Source: Isoetes taiwanensis
Taxonomy: Eukaryota; Streptophyta; Lycopodiopsida; Isoetales; Isoetaceae
Length of the DNA: 64,000 nt
Assembly (NCBI GenBank): GCA_021234155.1
Contig: JAJEKV010000059.1
Location: 973,844-1,037,843 of the forward strand
Direction of reading: 5' to 3'
Of this stretch, positions 44,946 to 56,890 are shown piece after piece. The notes under the pieces are model-generated. The model saw nothing but the letters and a program-made list of their open reading frames with translations, was not told the origin of the DNA and did not search any database. A program made the translations under genes and the position numbers. Positions within the stretch are counted from its first letter, which is position 1, and the number at the start of each line of letters is the position of its first letter.

Positions 44946-47216
44946 GTAAATGCAATTTTATTGAAGAATTATATGAATAAGATCTAGGATCTAAAAACAT
45001 ATATAGGGTTGTCAATGATGCTAACTTTAAGTTATTGTCCAAGATGGATGTCCATTTTATATACGTACATATATGTGAAGTTGGTGTTTATGTGCGTATT
45101 ATTGTTGTGAGTAATACAACTTTGGCTAAGAATGTAGAATCATCATGAAATATTAAAATGCTTTAGGTTGTTATTGGTCATTGTTGTAGTGTAAAACGAC
45201 TCCATAAAGTAGTTCCAAAGGCACGTAACATGAATCATAATAATATCAAATATCAAATTCAAATGTCACAATAATATGCATGCACCTATGAAGGTGATCA
45301 TTGTTGCGAAGCTTTCAATGTGATTTCTAAATGTTCAAATTATAGTTGGTCGCATAGTTACGGGCCTGTTGTAGGCAATGATGAAGTTGTAGACATAGTT
45401 AAATACATATATGTTGATGCTAGATGTATTGTATTGATCTCAGGTTGCATAAGAGTTGAAGAGTCCTTTGAAATAAGAAAATAAAGTGATGCTATTAGTT
45501 GTGGGTTTTTGCAATAAGAAAATAAAATGACCCGATTGGTTGGGGGCATTGTTGGGTGTATGGCATTTGGTTGAATATGAGAAAGTGATGGTAGAGACGA
45601 TGGACAAATTAAACATCAAAAAGTATTGAGATGAAGTTAGAATGTGCCATGTGAACAGGGTATTAGCTAATGGCTATTGCTACACAAATTAATTATACAT
45701 TTCAACCTGATGCTTTATGTTTGATACGCTCAAAAGATTTTGATGTTGAAGTATTGATTGGAGGTTATGCGAGATTTAGAAAATGTTAGAACGAAAGAGG
45801 CATATGTTAGCTAATATCTTTCGAGAAGTGTGTTGATTGCAATGGGTTCAAACGACCTTGTTATTTACAACTAAAGGTGTGGCCTAGCATAATTGCATTA
45901 TTGACTTGTGTACAGGTAAATGCCATAAGAACAATATGTTATGCTAGGGATGATGTGTTGTTAATGTCAATTTTGTACAAAAGCAATAAGCATATCAATG
46001 CTCGTTCTTAAAGCAATAATGCATCCCAACACCTCAGGTATAGTGGTGACATTCTAATTGTCTTATGCATGGATGTAATTGCCATATATGAATGAACAAT
46101 AATAATAATGGAGTACAATTTGTGTCGATCGCATTTGTTAGCAGCCATAAGAAATCGCAGGCATTTTGAGGATATTAGCCCCATAATGCATGCTTAACTA
46201 TAGAATAAGCATGCACAAAAGCTTGGACTTGCAATAATTTCTAGATCTTGAAACTAAGGGCTGTGATTTTGAAGCTTGAGGCTTCTGATTGAGACTAATG
46301 ACTGTGATTTTAAAGCTTTACTCATGGTCTATTAACCTTTTATACTTCTAAGTGTTAACCTTGAATATTGTAATTAATATATGATTTCTAAAGGCACGTG
46401 TTCTAAGGACATGTCCTTTGTTAAGGGGAACAAACATTACTATATGCCATCATATGAACCCATCATTTTGCAGGACAAATTTTCAAGGTTGTAAGTTACA
46501 TGTCAAGGTTGTAAGTTACATTCGCACAGCACAAACTTCTTGTGTGATCAACTCCCTTCCTGCCTAAATTATATTACTATTAATAATCATCATATACATT
46601 ACTATTAATAATCATCATATGAGTGATATACAATGTAACATTAATTAATAATCGAAGCTCTCAATAGTGGCAAGCTTTGTTTGTGCTAAATATGTGTCTA
46701 AAAGATGATATGATGCAACATAAAACCAATGGATAGAAGCAACCAGCCCATCAAATCAAAACCCATGCATCTCTGAGCAGAAGAACTTCAATTCCTTGTT
46801 TTTTATTGTGCTGTAAACGTAGTTAATCCATGGCCGTTATGAATCTTACCAACATGGCCTATTAATGTGTAGTACATCAAGCTTATTGCCATCAATTATA
46901 AGTTTGTGGTAAATGTAAGATCTACAGAAGGTTTCTATAAGTGGAAAGTTTGGTTGAAAGTAGAAAGTTTTCCAACATATGAATGAATCTGCAAGAATAC
47001 ACTGGAAAAAAACAGAACATATAAGAGCAAAGTTGTAGATGTAAATTCATCACATTGTAGCATCAAATGATAAAATGTAACAACTATGGCAGAAGCAAAC
47101 CTAGCGTGTGTAAAATATGCTGCTCTACATTGTAACACCTCAACAGTTGTCTGATCTGCTTTTGGCCTCAACTAAAAGTTGTGCTTTTGAACATCGATCA
47201 CTGATTTTGACATCAA
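44946..47216. other. Non-coding interval, probably including the body of Helitron copy 2
   Basis: AT-rich and without a recognised gene. Small tandem duplications occur near 46490 (CAAGGTTGTAAGTTACAT) and 46570-46620 (ACTATTAATAATCATCATAT). Confidence 0.35.
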
Positions 47217-50200
47217 GCATGGAGGGGGTAAACAGAAATCAGCCCACTATACAAGTACAAGAAGCTTGGTGGCATGCGCACATTCTGGAGGATGAGGTAA
47301 ATCAGATCAGTCCATATTCACCACAGTCATCACAGTCATTACATGCACCAAATTCATCACAATCATCACATCCAACACATCCATTACAGTCACCACAGTC
47401 ATCACTGTCACCACAATCACCACATTCACCACATTCGTCACCACATTCACCACATTCGTCACCACACTCACCACCTTCATTACAGTCACCACATTCAGTC
47501 AAGAACATTAATATTTCTCAAGGAAATCAAGAAGAATTGGTTACTATTGGAGGCGATCTTACTCAAGAGGAGGAACGCGATTTGATATCTTTGTTAAGAG
47601 AATTCAGGGATGTTTTGGCAAGAAATTACAAAGAATTGAAAGGCATTCCACCAGAGGTTGTGGTTCATACCATTGATTTGAAACAAGGCTCAAAACCAGT
47701 CCAACAAGCTCAAAGGAGAATGAGTCCAGCAATAGAGGAACAAGTAAAGGTTGAAGTTATGAAGCTTTTGGAGGCGGGATTCATTGTACCAGTGCCAAAT
47801 TCAGATTGGATCAGTTCTATTGTACCGATTGAGAAAGCCAAATAACTCAATCAAGTATGCATTGATTCTGGGGATCTCAACAAAGCTACCAAAGAGATCA
47901 TTTTCCTACACCATTCATAGACACTTTCTTTGGATATTGTTGCAGGAAATCAGGCCTATTCTTTCTTGGATGGTTACTCAGGATATAATCAGATCCAAAT
48001 CTATCCACCACATCAAGCAATGACGGCTTTTCGAACACCTTTTGGCATCTATGCTTACAAGGTATTACCTTTTGGCCTCACAAATGCTCAGCCACATTTC
48101 GAGAGAGCTATGACATATGCTTTTCATGATATTTTAGACTTTTGAGAGTCTTTATAGACGACTTGACGTTGTTTTTTTGAATCCAAGAAGGGATCACTTG
48201 GATCATCTCTAAAAGTTCTTGAAAGATGCCGATTGTATGGCATAAGTTTGAATCCTGCTAAGTGTATTTTCTTCACTAGAGGAGGAAAATTATTGGGCAA
48301 TTATGTTTCAGAAAAGGGATTACAAGTGGATCATGGTAAGATTGCAGCCTTGGAGAAGGTAAAACCACCTACAAATGTATCACAAGTGAGAAGCTTATAT
48401 GGCCAACTCAGTTTTAGTAGGAGGTATTTGCACAATTTTGCTAAAGTAACCCAACCACTTGTGGATTGTATGAAGCAAGGGCAGAATTTTAGATGGAAGG
48501 AGGATGCTCAAGAAGCATTTGAATGGTGTCTTGGACAATTGAAAGAGAGAACTTTGTTGATTCCTCCAAGAATGAGTGAGCCATTTCATTTATTCTTTAC
48601 AGTTTGGGAGCAAGCTTTGGCTGTCACACTATGTCAGAAAAATCAGCAAAAGCATTATGATGTGAATTACTATGCTAGCAGGTTGTTAACTCCACAAGAG
48701 CAGAAATGGACTCATGTGGAGCATCTTGGGTTAGCATTGAAGTGGGCCTTGAACAAATTTAGACATTATCTTCTTCCTTCACAATGGAATTCAGCAAATG
48801 TACAGTATGTTTACATTCATATGGATGTGAACCTGTTGCCATGCATTTACAACAAGACTGTCCAAGATCCTAAGTTTACAAGATGGGCTCTTATCATACA
48901 AGAATTTGAGTTGAAGTATGTTAAGATGGCTCAAGGAGCTCATAATCCAAGTGCCTATTTGAGTAGTGGTGCTGAAATAGAAGAGGAAACAGACCAGCCA
49001 GTAGCAGTTCCGGATACTGGCGTATTACAAGGGTTCATTGAGACGGTGGATCTTTGGTATGCCAACATATACAGGTATTTGCAAGATCAGACTTATCCTT
49101 CATCATTTTCAAAGCAACAAAAGCATGCTCTTAGAGTACAAGCGGCTGGTTATGTGGTGCATGAAGCTATTCTTTATAAGAGGACTATGGAAGGTCTCTT
49201 ATTAAGGTGTGTTGCTGGTCAGCAAACTCATGATTTGTTGCAGCAAGCACATGATTGTCAGGGGCATTTTGCAGCCAGAACCACAGCTCGGAAGATCCTT
49301 CATTGGGGATATTATTGGCCAACTCTTTACAAGGATACTAGAGACTTTGTTAGCAAATGTGAGAAGTGTCAAAGGCATAAGCAGTTAACAGGCCATAATA
49401 ATATGCCATTCCATCCTATTTTGAGTGTTGGTCCATTTCATATGTGGGGATTGGATTACATTGGGCCTATCAATCCTCCATCTTCCAAAGGCCATAAGTA
49501 TATCTTGGCAGCCACATGCATGTTTACGAAGTGGGTAGAAGCAATTCCAGCAAAGCATGCTACAGAAAATACCACAGTAAGCTTCCTTTATCACAATTTG
49601 ATTTCTCGATTTGGTGTTCCAACCATTCTTTTGTCGGATAGGGGAACTCATTTCATGGGGAAAGTAGTAGCTCAGTTAACAGAAAAGATTGGTGTTCAAC
49701 ATGTGCAAGCTTCTGCTTATTATCCACAGGGCAATGGGCAAGCTGAGTCTACTAACAAAATTCTGAAAGCTATCTTGGCCAAAACAGTGAAGGATAATCA
49801 AAGAAATTGGCATGAAGCCTTGACAGGTGCCTTATGGAGTTTCAGGTGTACTTACAAGTTAGCTACAGGATTTACACCATTTGAATTGGTTTATGGAGTG
49901 CAAGCTGTGATGCCTATTCATTTGGATATTCCTTTGTGTTCATTTGTGGAGCTCCCTTATTATGAGAATTTAGGAGAAGTTCCAACTCCAAATCAAGTGC
50001 ATAATAGGATGGATGATTTGCTGCAATTGCAAGAGATGAGACAAGAAGCAGCAGACTTCAATATGAGGCATAAACAGAAAGTAAAGCTTATCAAAGACAA
50101 GTTCTGAGTTGTCAATCCATTTGAGGAAGGGCAATTGGTGTTGTGCGGGACCACTAAGAAGCATCTATCCAAATTTCAAAGCCCATGGGAAGGCCCATTT

Positions 50201-50340
50201 CGATTGATAAAGAGGTACCGGATGGGGCTTTCTACTTGATGACTCCAGAAGGGAATTGTTGCCTAATCCCAGAAATGGCAAGGATCTCAGGCCTTATTTT
50301 GAAGCGAGGCGTGTTATTCTAAGGGATTTGGATTTGGCAT
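47217..50340 (+). mobile_element. Ty3-gypsy (Tat/Athila-like) polyprotein, pol region
   Basis: The first frame (from MEGVNRNQPT, 47219) has a Ser/Pro/His-rich tract (47320-47500). It then has the RT entry, LISLLREFRDVLARNYKELK and MSPAIEEQVKVEVMKLLEAG. A broken RT core follows (FLDGYSGYNQI, VLPFGLTNAQPHFERAM); the catalytic YxDD region near 48150 is damaged. From 48233 a 624-codon open frame covers the RT thumb, RNase H region and integrase: an HH-CC finger (HDCQGH, CEKCQRH), then Asp near residue 406 (GLDYIG), Asp near 467 (LSDRGTHF) and Glu near 504 (GQAESTNK). The C-terminus continues in broken frames to about 50340. FLDGYSGY and the KELKGIPPEVVVHTI linker suggest the Tat/Athila group. gag, protease and 5' LTR are not visible upstream, so the copy is 5'-truncated. 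Confidence 0.85.
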
Positions 50341-51064
50341 AGCTCAATTCTGAGAGAATTGTGGAGAATTTTTGGGTTACAAAGAGGTCGTTTTTCTGTA
50401 ACAACAGGTGGTGACAGTTCCATAATACTTCATCTATCCTACATCAAAAGATGCATTTCAGCGTCTGAATCCAACGAGCTATGGTGCAGGTCAAGCGGAG
50501 GTCTGAAACTCAAGATATCAGCTTTCAAAGTTTGCCACGATTCTGAGAGGCTCTGTTTCGTCATTTGTCATGTTGGACCCGGTTTGTTTGTATCGATCAT
50601 TTGGATTTGAGGAGGGTATTTTCTTTCTAAACATACATGTAAATGAGTCATTTGGGGACATGTCCCAAGGACCATATTAGTATTTTTGTTGTTGTGGGTT
50701 CCGCCACGGAGTGGCACATTTTCCCACCTTGTGGTCGCCCTTTGTTGGGGTGATCACCGATCACCTGATCATCACGCACCACATTCACCACACTCACCAC
50801 ATTCACCACTATTGAGGTGATAGTATACCGTATATGGAGTGATATCTTGGCGCATGCGCGTGCGAGGATTTTGCTGCGTATGCATTGTGGGCATGATGAC
50901 CACGGGATTATCTGAGCAGAGAGAGAAGAACAGAGGGAGACGGTGTATTGAGAGAGTGTATTGTGCTTGATCTAGCTATGGAGATGATGATTCTTTGTCT
51001 TGTGCATTGCCTTGATCTGATAGATTGAGCTTGGATTGTTGGGTTTTTCATCCTTCTTGCAAGG
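50341..51064 (+). mobile_element. Gypsy 3' non-coding region and probable 3' LTR
   Basis: A purine tract TTTGAGGAGGG (near 50607) may be the polypurine tract, with an LTR-like stretch to about 51064. CACCACATTCACCACACTC (50776 onward) repeats the low-complexity word of the coding Ser/Pro/His tract. With no 5' LTR in the window the boundaries are tentative. Confidence 0.4.
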
Positions 51065-52259
51065 TTAGAGTTCAGGCTCTAACACATACACATCTACCAT
51101 CTTTGGTGTCATGTCAAGCTTCCAGCAGAACTCGTTAACATCAGTTTGGAGCACAACAGGTGCAGGCTTAGGTGGACGGTCCCTGTAAGGAGTGAATGGG
51201 ACCAATCTTTTCAGTCGGTCCAATAAACTATACAAGGAAACGACAACATTATCATCACAAACTTTATACAGGTAATGAATGGACAAGATACTCACTTTGT
51301 TCTTTCATCACCACCTTTTGTGCCAGAGTCAGAGGCTGCTTCTTCTGCATCTTTTGTGGACTGTTGCACCTTGTTTGCTATGTCATTAAGCTCGCAGTCA
51401 ATGTCCTCTTGTTCTGTTTCTGCCTCAGAAGTAGGTTTATCCTTAATTTCAACATGTGATCTTGTCCTATGTAAAAAAAACTATGGTTAATTATCATAAA
51501 GCTGAGATGATTAAAAAAATTAGCTAATCCTACACATACCTCTTTCTTGTTGGTAGTAGTGCTTTGCCTGGGGATTTTCTTCTTGGACGGTTTTTTTTGC
51601 TACAGCCTCTTCTTTTCCTCTTGGAGTTACAGCAGCAACCTTCTTTTGTTTCCTCCTTGGAGTGGACTCAACTTCCACCTCTTCCACTTGGGCTTCCTCT
51701 TCCCTGCACTTGCCTAGGTTAAAATCAGGATCTGTAGCACTTGTAAAGAACTAGCATCTGCAGATGATGCTGATGATGGAGCAGACCCTGATTTTGCAAC
51801 ATCTGAAGCTTTCTCTAGAGCTTTTTCAATTACTAATATTTTAGTTGGTCCAGTTAATAATTTTGTAGTTTCTGATGGATCTAAGGATACAGTTGGATCA
51901 GTTGGTAAAGTCTCTGCACCTCCTGTTGCTCTAGCTCTCAAAACTGCCATCTTCTCTTTTTCTTCAATTTCAGACTGCCATATGCGAGCCTGCACCGTTG
52001 CGACAGGTTCTGTTACTGACAAAGCATCTTGGTTGGTGATTTGGAAGTGGAAGCTGGCATCTGTTCGTATTCAATCTTTTTATGGTCATTACCATCTATA
52101 AACAAAGTCGATGCAGATAGTTCAGCAATGTCAGCGACGGAAGGTTGCATGCAAGTGGCCTTCTGGATATAAACATCCTCATCTGGAAACAAACAAATGT
52201 AAATGTTAATACACATAAAAGCAAAACTCAATGTTAATAAACATGAAAACAAAACTTAA

Positions 52260-52740
52260 ATATGAAAAGTATCAGGTACATTCTGGTACATTCATCTGTA
52301 ACATGTATATAAAATGTATCAAATGTATGTAACATTAAAAGCGGTCATTCAACCTATATCTATTGTACATTTAACGCGTACAATAATGTACATAGATGGA
52401 TCCAAGCATGCGGAGAGAGAGAATATAGACCTATGCCCAAAAAATGCAACATACATGTAACAAAGGTACATAGATATGAATCAATACAGATGCACTCTAA
52501 CCACAGGAATATATGCATAAAAAAAAAAGAACATGTACATCTACTTGATATGTAGACTCAATTAAATCCATGTACAACTAATATATAAAATAAATCATAC
52601 ATCTGCAGTCCAAGCTCAAAATTTGAAGCATCAATAAACAAGCAAATATATGCCTATGTAGCCCTGCTTGCAGATGTACAATAAAAAAAAAACGTACAAG
52701 GAACAACAATGCACTAAAAGACATACATGTAGAACTATGT
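52260..52740. repeat. GTACA-rich intron segment
   Basis: About ten GTACA/TGTACAT words in under 500 bp, inside an intron of the minus-strand gene. The same word clusters flank the transposase locus at 33.3-36.3 kb. Confidence 0.45.
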
Positions 52741-53257
52741 AGATTACAGTAACAAATATGAATCAAGAGCAATCTAAGATTAAACATTTAGAGTAATGCA
52801 TACCTTGTCCAATAGGGAAACCAAGCTGATTTTGAATGCCCTCATCCCAGATGCTGCCTTTTATGCAATTCTGTTTTTCATATATGAGATAAGACAAGCG
52901 AAAGAGGCAATAAGGATCTCTGCAAGGAACCAGCAGCACCAAACCAGATTTGCCAAAGCCTTGGCATAGCAGATTCGCGAATCGAATGAGATGAACTCTT
53001 GTACAGAAGTAGCTCCTAGAGGATTTGGCCTCGGTTGCATAGCAATAGGTCCTGCTCTCCCCATGAAATTCAAAATCTGTGAATGCCTTTGTTGAACAAG
53101 TTCCATGCAGCTAAGTTTCTCCTTTGCTTGTTGAATTGAAATTTCATATTTTTCAATGTCTCTAGTTGCTTCCTGCAAACCAATCTCCAGCTTAGCACAG
53201 TGCTGCTGCTTCTCAAGTCTTCCAACTTGTATTTCAACACTCCATAGCTAACTTGAT

Positions 53258-53404
53258 TTCTTTTTTTTTTTTGTTTGAAGGCAAGGTTGGTGGGACTTGC
53301 ACCCACCCACGTCTCCCACCCAATGGTAGCTAGTGGGTTTTGAACCCTGGTGGGGGTCACCTCAAACCAAGGCCTTACCACTAAACCACCACCGCGATGG
53401 GCCA
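53258..53404 (-). mobile_element. tRNA-derived SINE
   Basis: On the minus strand it starts GGCCCATCGCGGTGGTGG. It has an A box TGGTTTAGTGG (53388-53378), a B box GGGTTCAAAACCC (53347-53335) and a body ending TTCAAACAAAAAAAAAAAA (poly-A at 53272-53260). The box spacing fits an RNA polymerase III promoter. There is no CCA-ready acceptor stem, so it is not a tRNA gene. Target duplications were not clear. It lies within the coiled-coil gene, same orientation. Confidence 0.8.
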
Positions 53405-53930
53405 GCAGGATTATTGGCCAATTTGTCAAATTCCAACTTTGTGTCATTTATTTTAGGGAAATCTGCTGCAAATCTTTTTCTAGCATGTGCTTTCTACCCT
53501 CAATCCGACTGATCACCTTCAATGCATCCCTCATTTTTGTTTTCAATGCTTCCACTTCATTCAATAGGTTAATTTTCTCCTCTGAACCATGCTTAAGTAA
53601 CTGATTTATTATGTCAACATCAGTAGTGGTTTGTTACCTGCTTCTTGCCATAAACCAATTCATAATATTCAAAAAATTCTTCTTTCCATGCGTTCTGAAC
53701 TCTGCCTTCCTTGAATCTCTTCTATTCTTTGGAGCTGCACCCCATATCTCATTCATAATTTCCTCGAGTCCGGGTATGTGGATCTCGACATGTTTTTCAC
53801 GGAGGTCTTTGGCTTGGATCACTGCCAAAAGTTTCTCCTTGCTGGTAATTTTCCACTGCCAGAATTGTTGGTTTCTTGGTTCGGATGTGGTGAAGAGCAA
53901 GCACTGAGTTGGGGAACGGATTTTAGTGCC

Positions 53931-55960
53931 ATAGCTGGATCAAGAATTGGTGATCGAAATTGAGGCAAAGAATGCACGAGGGAGATAGCGAACGCGAGAC
54001 AAAGCAGGCAAGAATTTGGTAAAGAAATTTAAAATCCAAAAATAGTGTGGTTGCAGAGTGGTGGATAGCATTAATAATGGCAGTTACTAGCAGTTCATGA
54101 CTATAGGACTACCTTTCGTGCATTGGGTAGATATGTATATGTATAAAAAGGGCTACATTTCTAGACACCCTTCATGCTTTCACACTCGTGGCAAAAGAAG
54201 AAGCAAAACTTGAACAGGTAAATGAAAAAGAACCCGCATTTTAGAATCCTTCTGTTCTTCATGAACAATCTGACACTCACCCTTCGCCTATTAGATAAGA
54301 AAAAGAAGATAGAACCACTAAAAAGGAAGAAAAAGCTCTAGCACAAGAAGCAAAAGAGTAAGTTATTTTGCATGCAGCGTGAGTTTAATATCAATGATAT
54401 TTCAAATGCTTCTAAGTATATCGCGTTGAGCCTAAGTTCCTTTTCTAATGCTAACTTATATTTACAAGAAACTTATCGCGGCGGCCTAGCGGCCGCCGCG
54501 AACGTTTCTCTTCACCAACTTATCTATACACCGCTCTCTGAGAATTAGTGAATACAGTCTATGTTAATAGGAGCTCTTCATTGATGAATGCATTGTCTCC
54601 AATATCACTGTTATCACGACTTTAGTATTGGTTTATTATATGTTGCATAGGAACACTTTGTCAAATGACTATTGCTTAAATCCATGCAGTTTTTTATCTT
54701 AGTCTTCCCTGAACTTGAATTATACATGACTATTGCTTCAATCCATGTAGCATCCAAAACGCATGTTCTTGAAACAATCTACTTCTGGACTTGATTCCCC
54801 TTGAATGCTTAATATCCCACTCATATACTGCAATAGAGAAAATTAAGATTTTAATTGAGGGGCCTAGCTTTAATTAATTTGGTCTAAGGAGTAAGGAAAA
54901 CACATCTATTAGGAACTCCTTTGAAAGAAAGTTACATGTCTAGCCTATTTTATAAACGCACAAGAGACCACACAAGCTCCCCAGGAGACCAGGAAACAAA
55001 AGAGGGCGTTGAACCAGCATCCTCACTCATACTTGTAGAATCCTCCATGCAGCTCCAGGTCAAGTGATCAACCTATTGCCTATCATCAAAGGACCTCCCT
55101 GGCAGGAGCAGAAACATGTACCGCAAGATTTTAGTTTCTATCCTCCAAGTATTTCCCATCTCTAACCAATTCAGAATCTTAATATTCATGACTGTCCTTT
55201 GTGTCTCACCAAAAGAACATCTTTAGTTCAAAATAACGACAAATTATGTTCATGCACTCGACCCTGCATAAAACCGTTTACTGAATTGACAGCTGCACAG
55301 TTTTCCTAATTTGGATTAACTTCTGTAATAACTTTAAGTGGGTATGGATGGAGTTGAAAAATCTCAAATCCTCTTCATAACATAGAACATGTCACAATGC
55401 AGATTACCATAGTTTTGTTATCAGAGTAATGAAATTTGTTTAAAGTGAGAAAAGCCCTAGTATACTAATCCACCTCCACAAAATACCAATTAGGTTACTG
55501 TTTGAAACAGACGCAGGAGTGATGCTTCACATTCTAAATGCAACTAGATACTACAGAAACAAACAAAGACAATACATAGGCTAGGGCCAGCTACTGATAT
55601 TTAACATATCTCATTACATTCTAAAATATCGTAAGAAGGGTGAGCACCCCTAAAATCGGGGGGCCACCTGAACGTGATTGAGCCACGGCTATGAGGCACA
55701 GGAGCTGCGGATTTTGGGCGGGGCAGTAGGCCGGATGGACTCCCGGCAGAAGCACCTGCTTGATTGACAGATGCAGATGCCCGGCAGATGGCTGGCAGAT
55801 GCAGGAAACTAATTTCAGTGGAATGCTGAAACCGGAAGGCTAAAGTCAAAGGAGAAAGAGAGATTAAGCTCTGTAGCAGAGTCTCAGAGCTTGGCCGGAA
55901 TAGGTTTGGGTAGATTTTCTGAAGATAGGTAAGTTATGGCACAAATCACGATATGGCCAT
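53931..55960. other. Non-coding interval
   Basis: No gene was recognised apart from the palindrome at 54.48 kb. A minus-strand frame at 55849-55601 has no known motif. Confidence 0.4.
54468..54508. repeat. GC-rich perfect palindrome in AT-rich DNA
   Basis: TCGCGGCGGCC (54476-54486), loop TAGC, GGCCGCCGCGA (54491-54501). Outside these arms GAAAC/GTTTC also pair. The surrounding sequence is AT-rich, so the hairpin stands out. Confidence 0.75.
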
Positions 55961-56640
55961 GGGATTTCGCCAGACTTGGCCTGAGGATTTCGCCCCTTTT
56001 AAGCCAAGCATGCTCTCGGAAGTTTCCCCTTCCTAAAGCCCCATAAAATTGATCTCTGATTAGGCCGAATTGAAGTTCCTGCTCAAGGCCAAGAACAGTT
56101 TCAGACCCGGGACCCTGCTTTCAATTGATCCACTTAATCTTCAAATTAGAGGCCAATACTTCATCCCCATGGTCAGGTCAGTGAATCGATCATACCCATG
56201 AGGAAAGCCCCATCAAATACCACTTTCTTTGGGCTGAATTAAAGGTTTTCCCTTGTTTTCTGCCAAGAACACCATGACAGTTGATCAGATTTTCCCATTT
56301 CTGCAATTCAGTACTCCCAAGTCCAAATTGAGCTCTGACAATTGGCCACTAGGGTCGCCCCATGCTTCCTAAACCAGCCATTTAAAAAGCCCCTTCAGAT
56401 CTGCCATATTTTTGGACCCATTACAGAAAGACTGTTTCTGTGGGGAATAAAAGATCATCGATTGCTTCTCCATCTCTTGGAGTTAGCCTCCCAAACTTCT
56501 TCACTGGTCTAACATGGCAAATTCGGCCATGAATATGCCAAAAGCCCCATCAGATTCGTCCTAATTTGGGCTTAATTAGACCGCCAAGTCTGTTGTTCTT
56601 CCCCAAATTCCGGGACTGTCACCAAAGAAATGAACAATCC
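55960..56640 (-). repeat. Diverged second array of the ~168 bp repeat (reverse orientation)
   Basis: AAAGCCCCATAAAATT (about 56034), AAAGCCCCATCAAATACC (56205), AAAAAGCCCCTTCAGATC (56378) and AAAAGCCCCATCAGATTC (56541) recur every 160-175 bp. TTTGGGCTGAATTAA and TTCGGCCATG are also shared with the reverse complement of the 33.5 kb unit. The units are much more diverged than at 33.5 kb, so this is probably an older array. Confidence 0.65.
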
Positions 56641-56755
56641 ACAAGCATACTACTGTAATGGCTGATCTAATCCCTCACATACATCAGCCTTGGGCTTTAA
56701 ACACAGATTTCTATACCCCATTTGAGCAGAAATGATCAAACATCAGGTTCCAAGA

Positions 56756-56890
56756 TTGTTTGCATGCTACGTGTCAGAACTGTAATGCCTCAAACGAAAT
56801 AACTTCAAACAAAAATTGTTTGCATGCTACGTGTCACAACCACAATGCCTCAAACAAAAATAACCTCAAATAAATACCTTCAAACAAAAA
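56756..56890. repeat. Tandem duplication, period 60 bp
   Basis: TTGTTTGCATGCTACGTGTC occurs at 56756 and 56816, followed by AATGCCTCAAAC in both copies. CATGCTACGTG is a minor palindromic core. Confidence 0.7.

Larger units (their letters stand above)
51065..53930 (-). pseudogene. Spliced coiled-coil gene of unknown function, frame-broken
   Basis: Minus strand, from MLFTTSEPRNQQFWQWKI (53900). A Lys/Glu-rich coiled-coil runs through EEKINLLNEVEALKTKMRDA and, after a SINE at 53404-53258, RDIEKYEISIQQAKEKL. Then GAGPIAMQPRPNPLGATSV-type sequence near 53040, an exon with PIGQ at a GTATGC donor (near 52800), DEDVYIQKATCMQPSVADI (acceptor at 52183), a Ser/Ala/Thr-rich region and a basic stretch (STPRRKQKKVAAVTPRGKEE) before a GTATGT donor near 51540. 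An acidic exon follows (EAETEQEDIDCELNDIANK). The last exon (about 51228-51065) encodes LLDRLKRLVPFTPYRDRPPK and ends with a stop at VLEPEL. Breaks: TAA at 53637 and frame changes near 53440, 52020 and 51760. It looks like a nuclear coiled-coil protein gene, host or transposon-borne. Family not recognised. Confidence 0.5.

Noticed and set aside
47302-47508. Minus-strand Gly/Asp/Cys-rich open frame
   Set aside because: Antisense of the ACATTCACCAC low-complexity tract in the gypsy reading frame.
53258-53404. tRNA gene
   Set aside because: A and B boxes are present but there is no acceptor stem or cloverleaf; the poly-A end marks it as a SINE.
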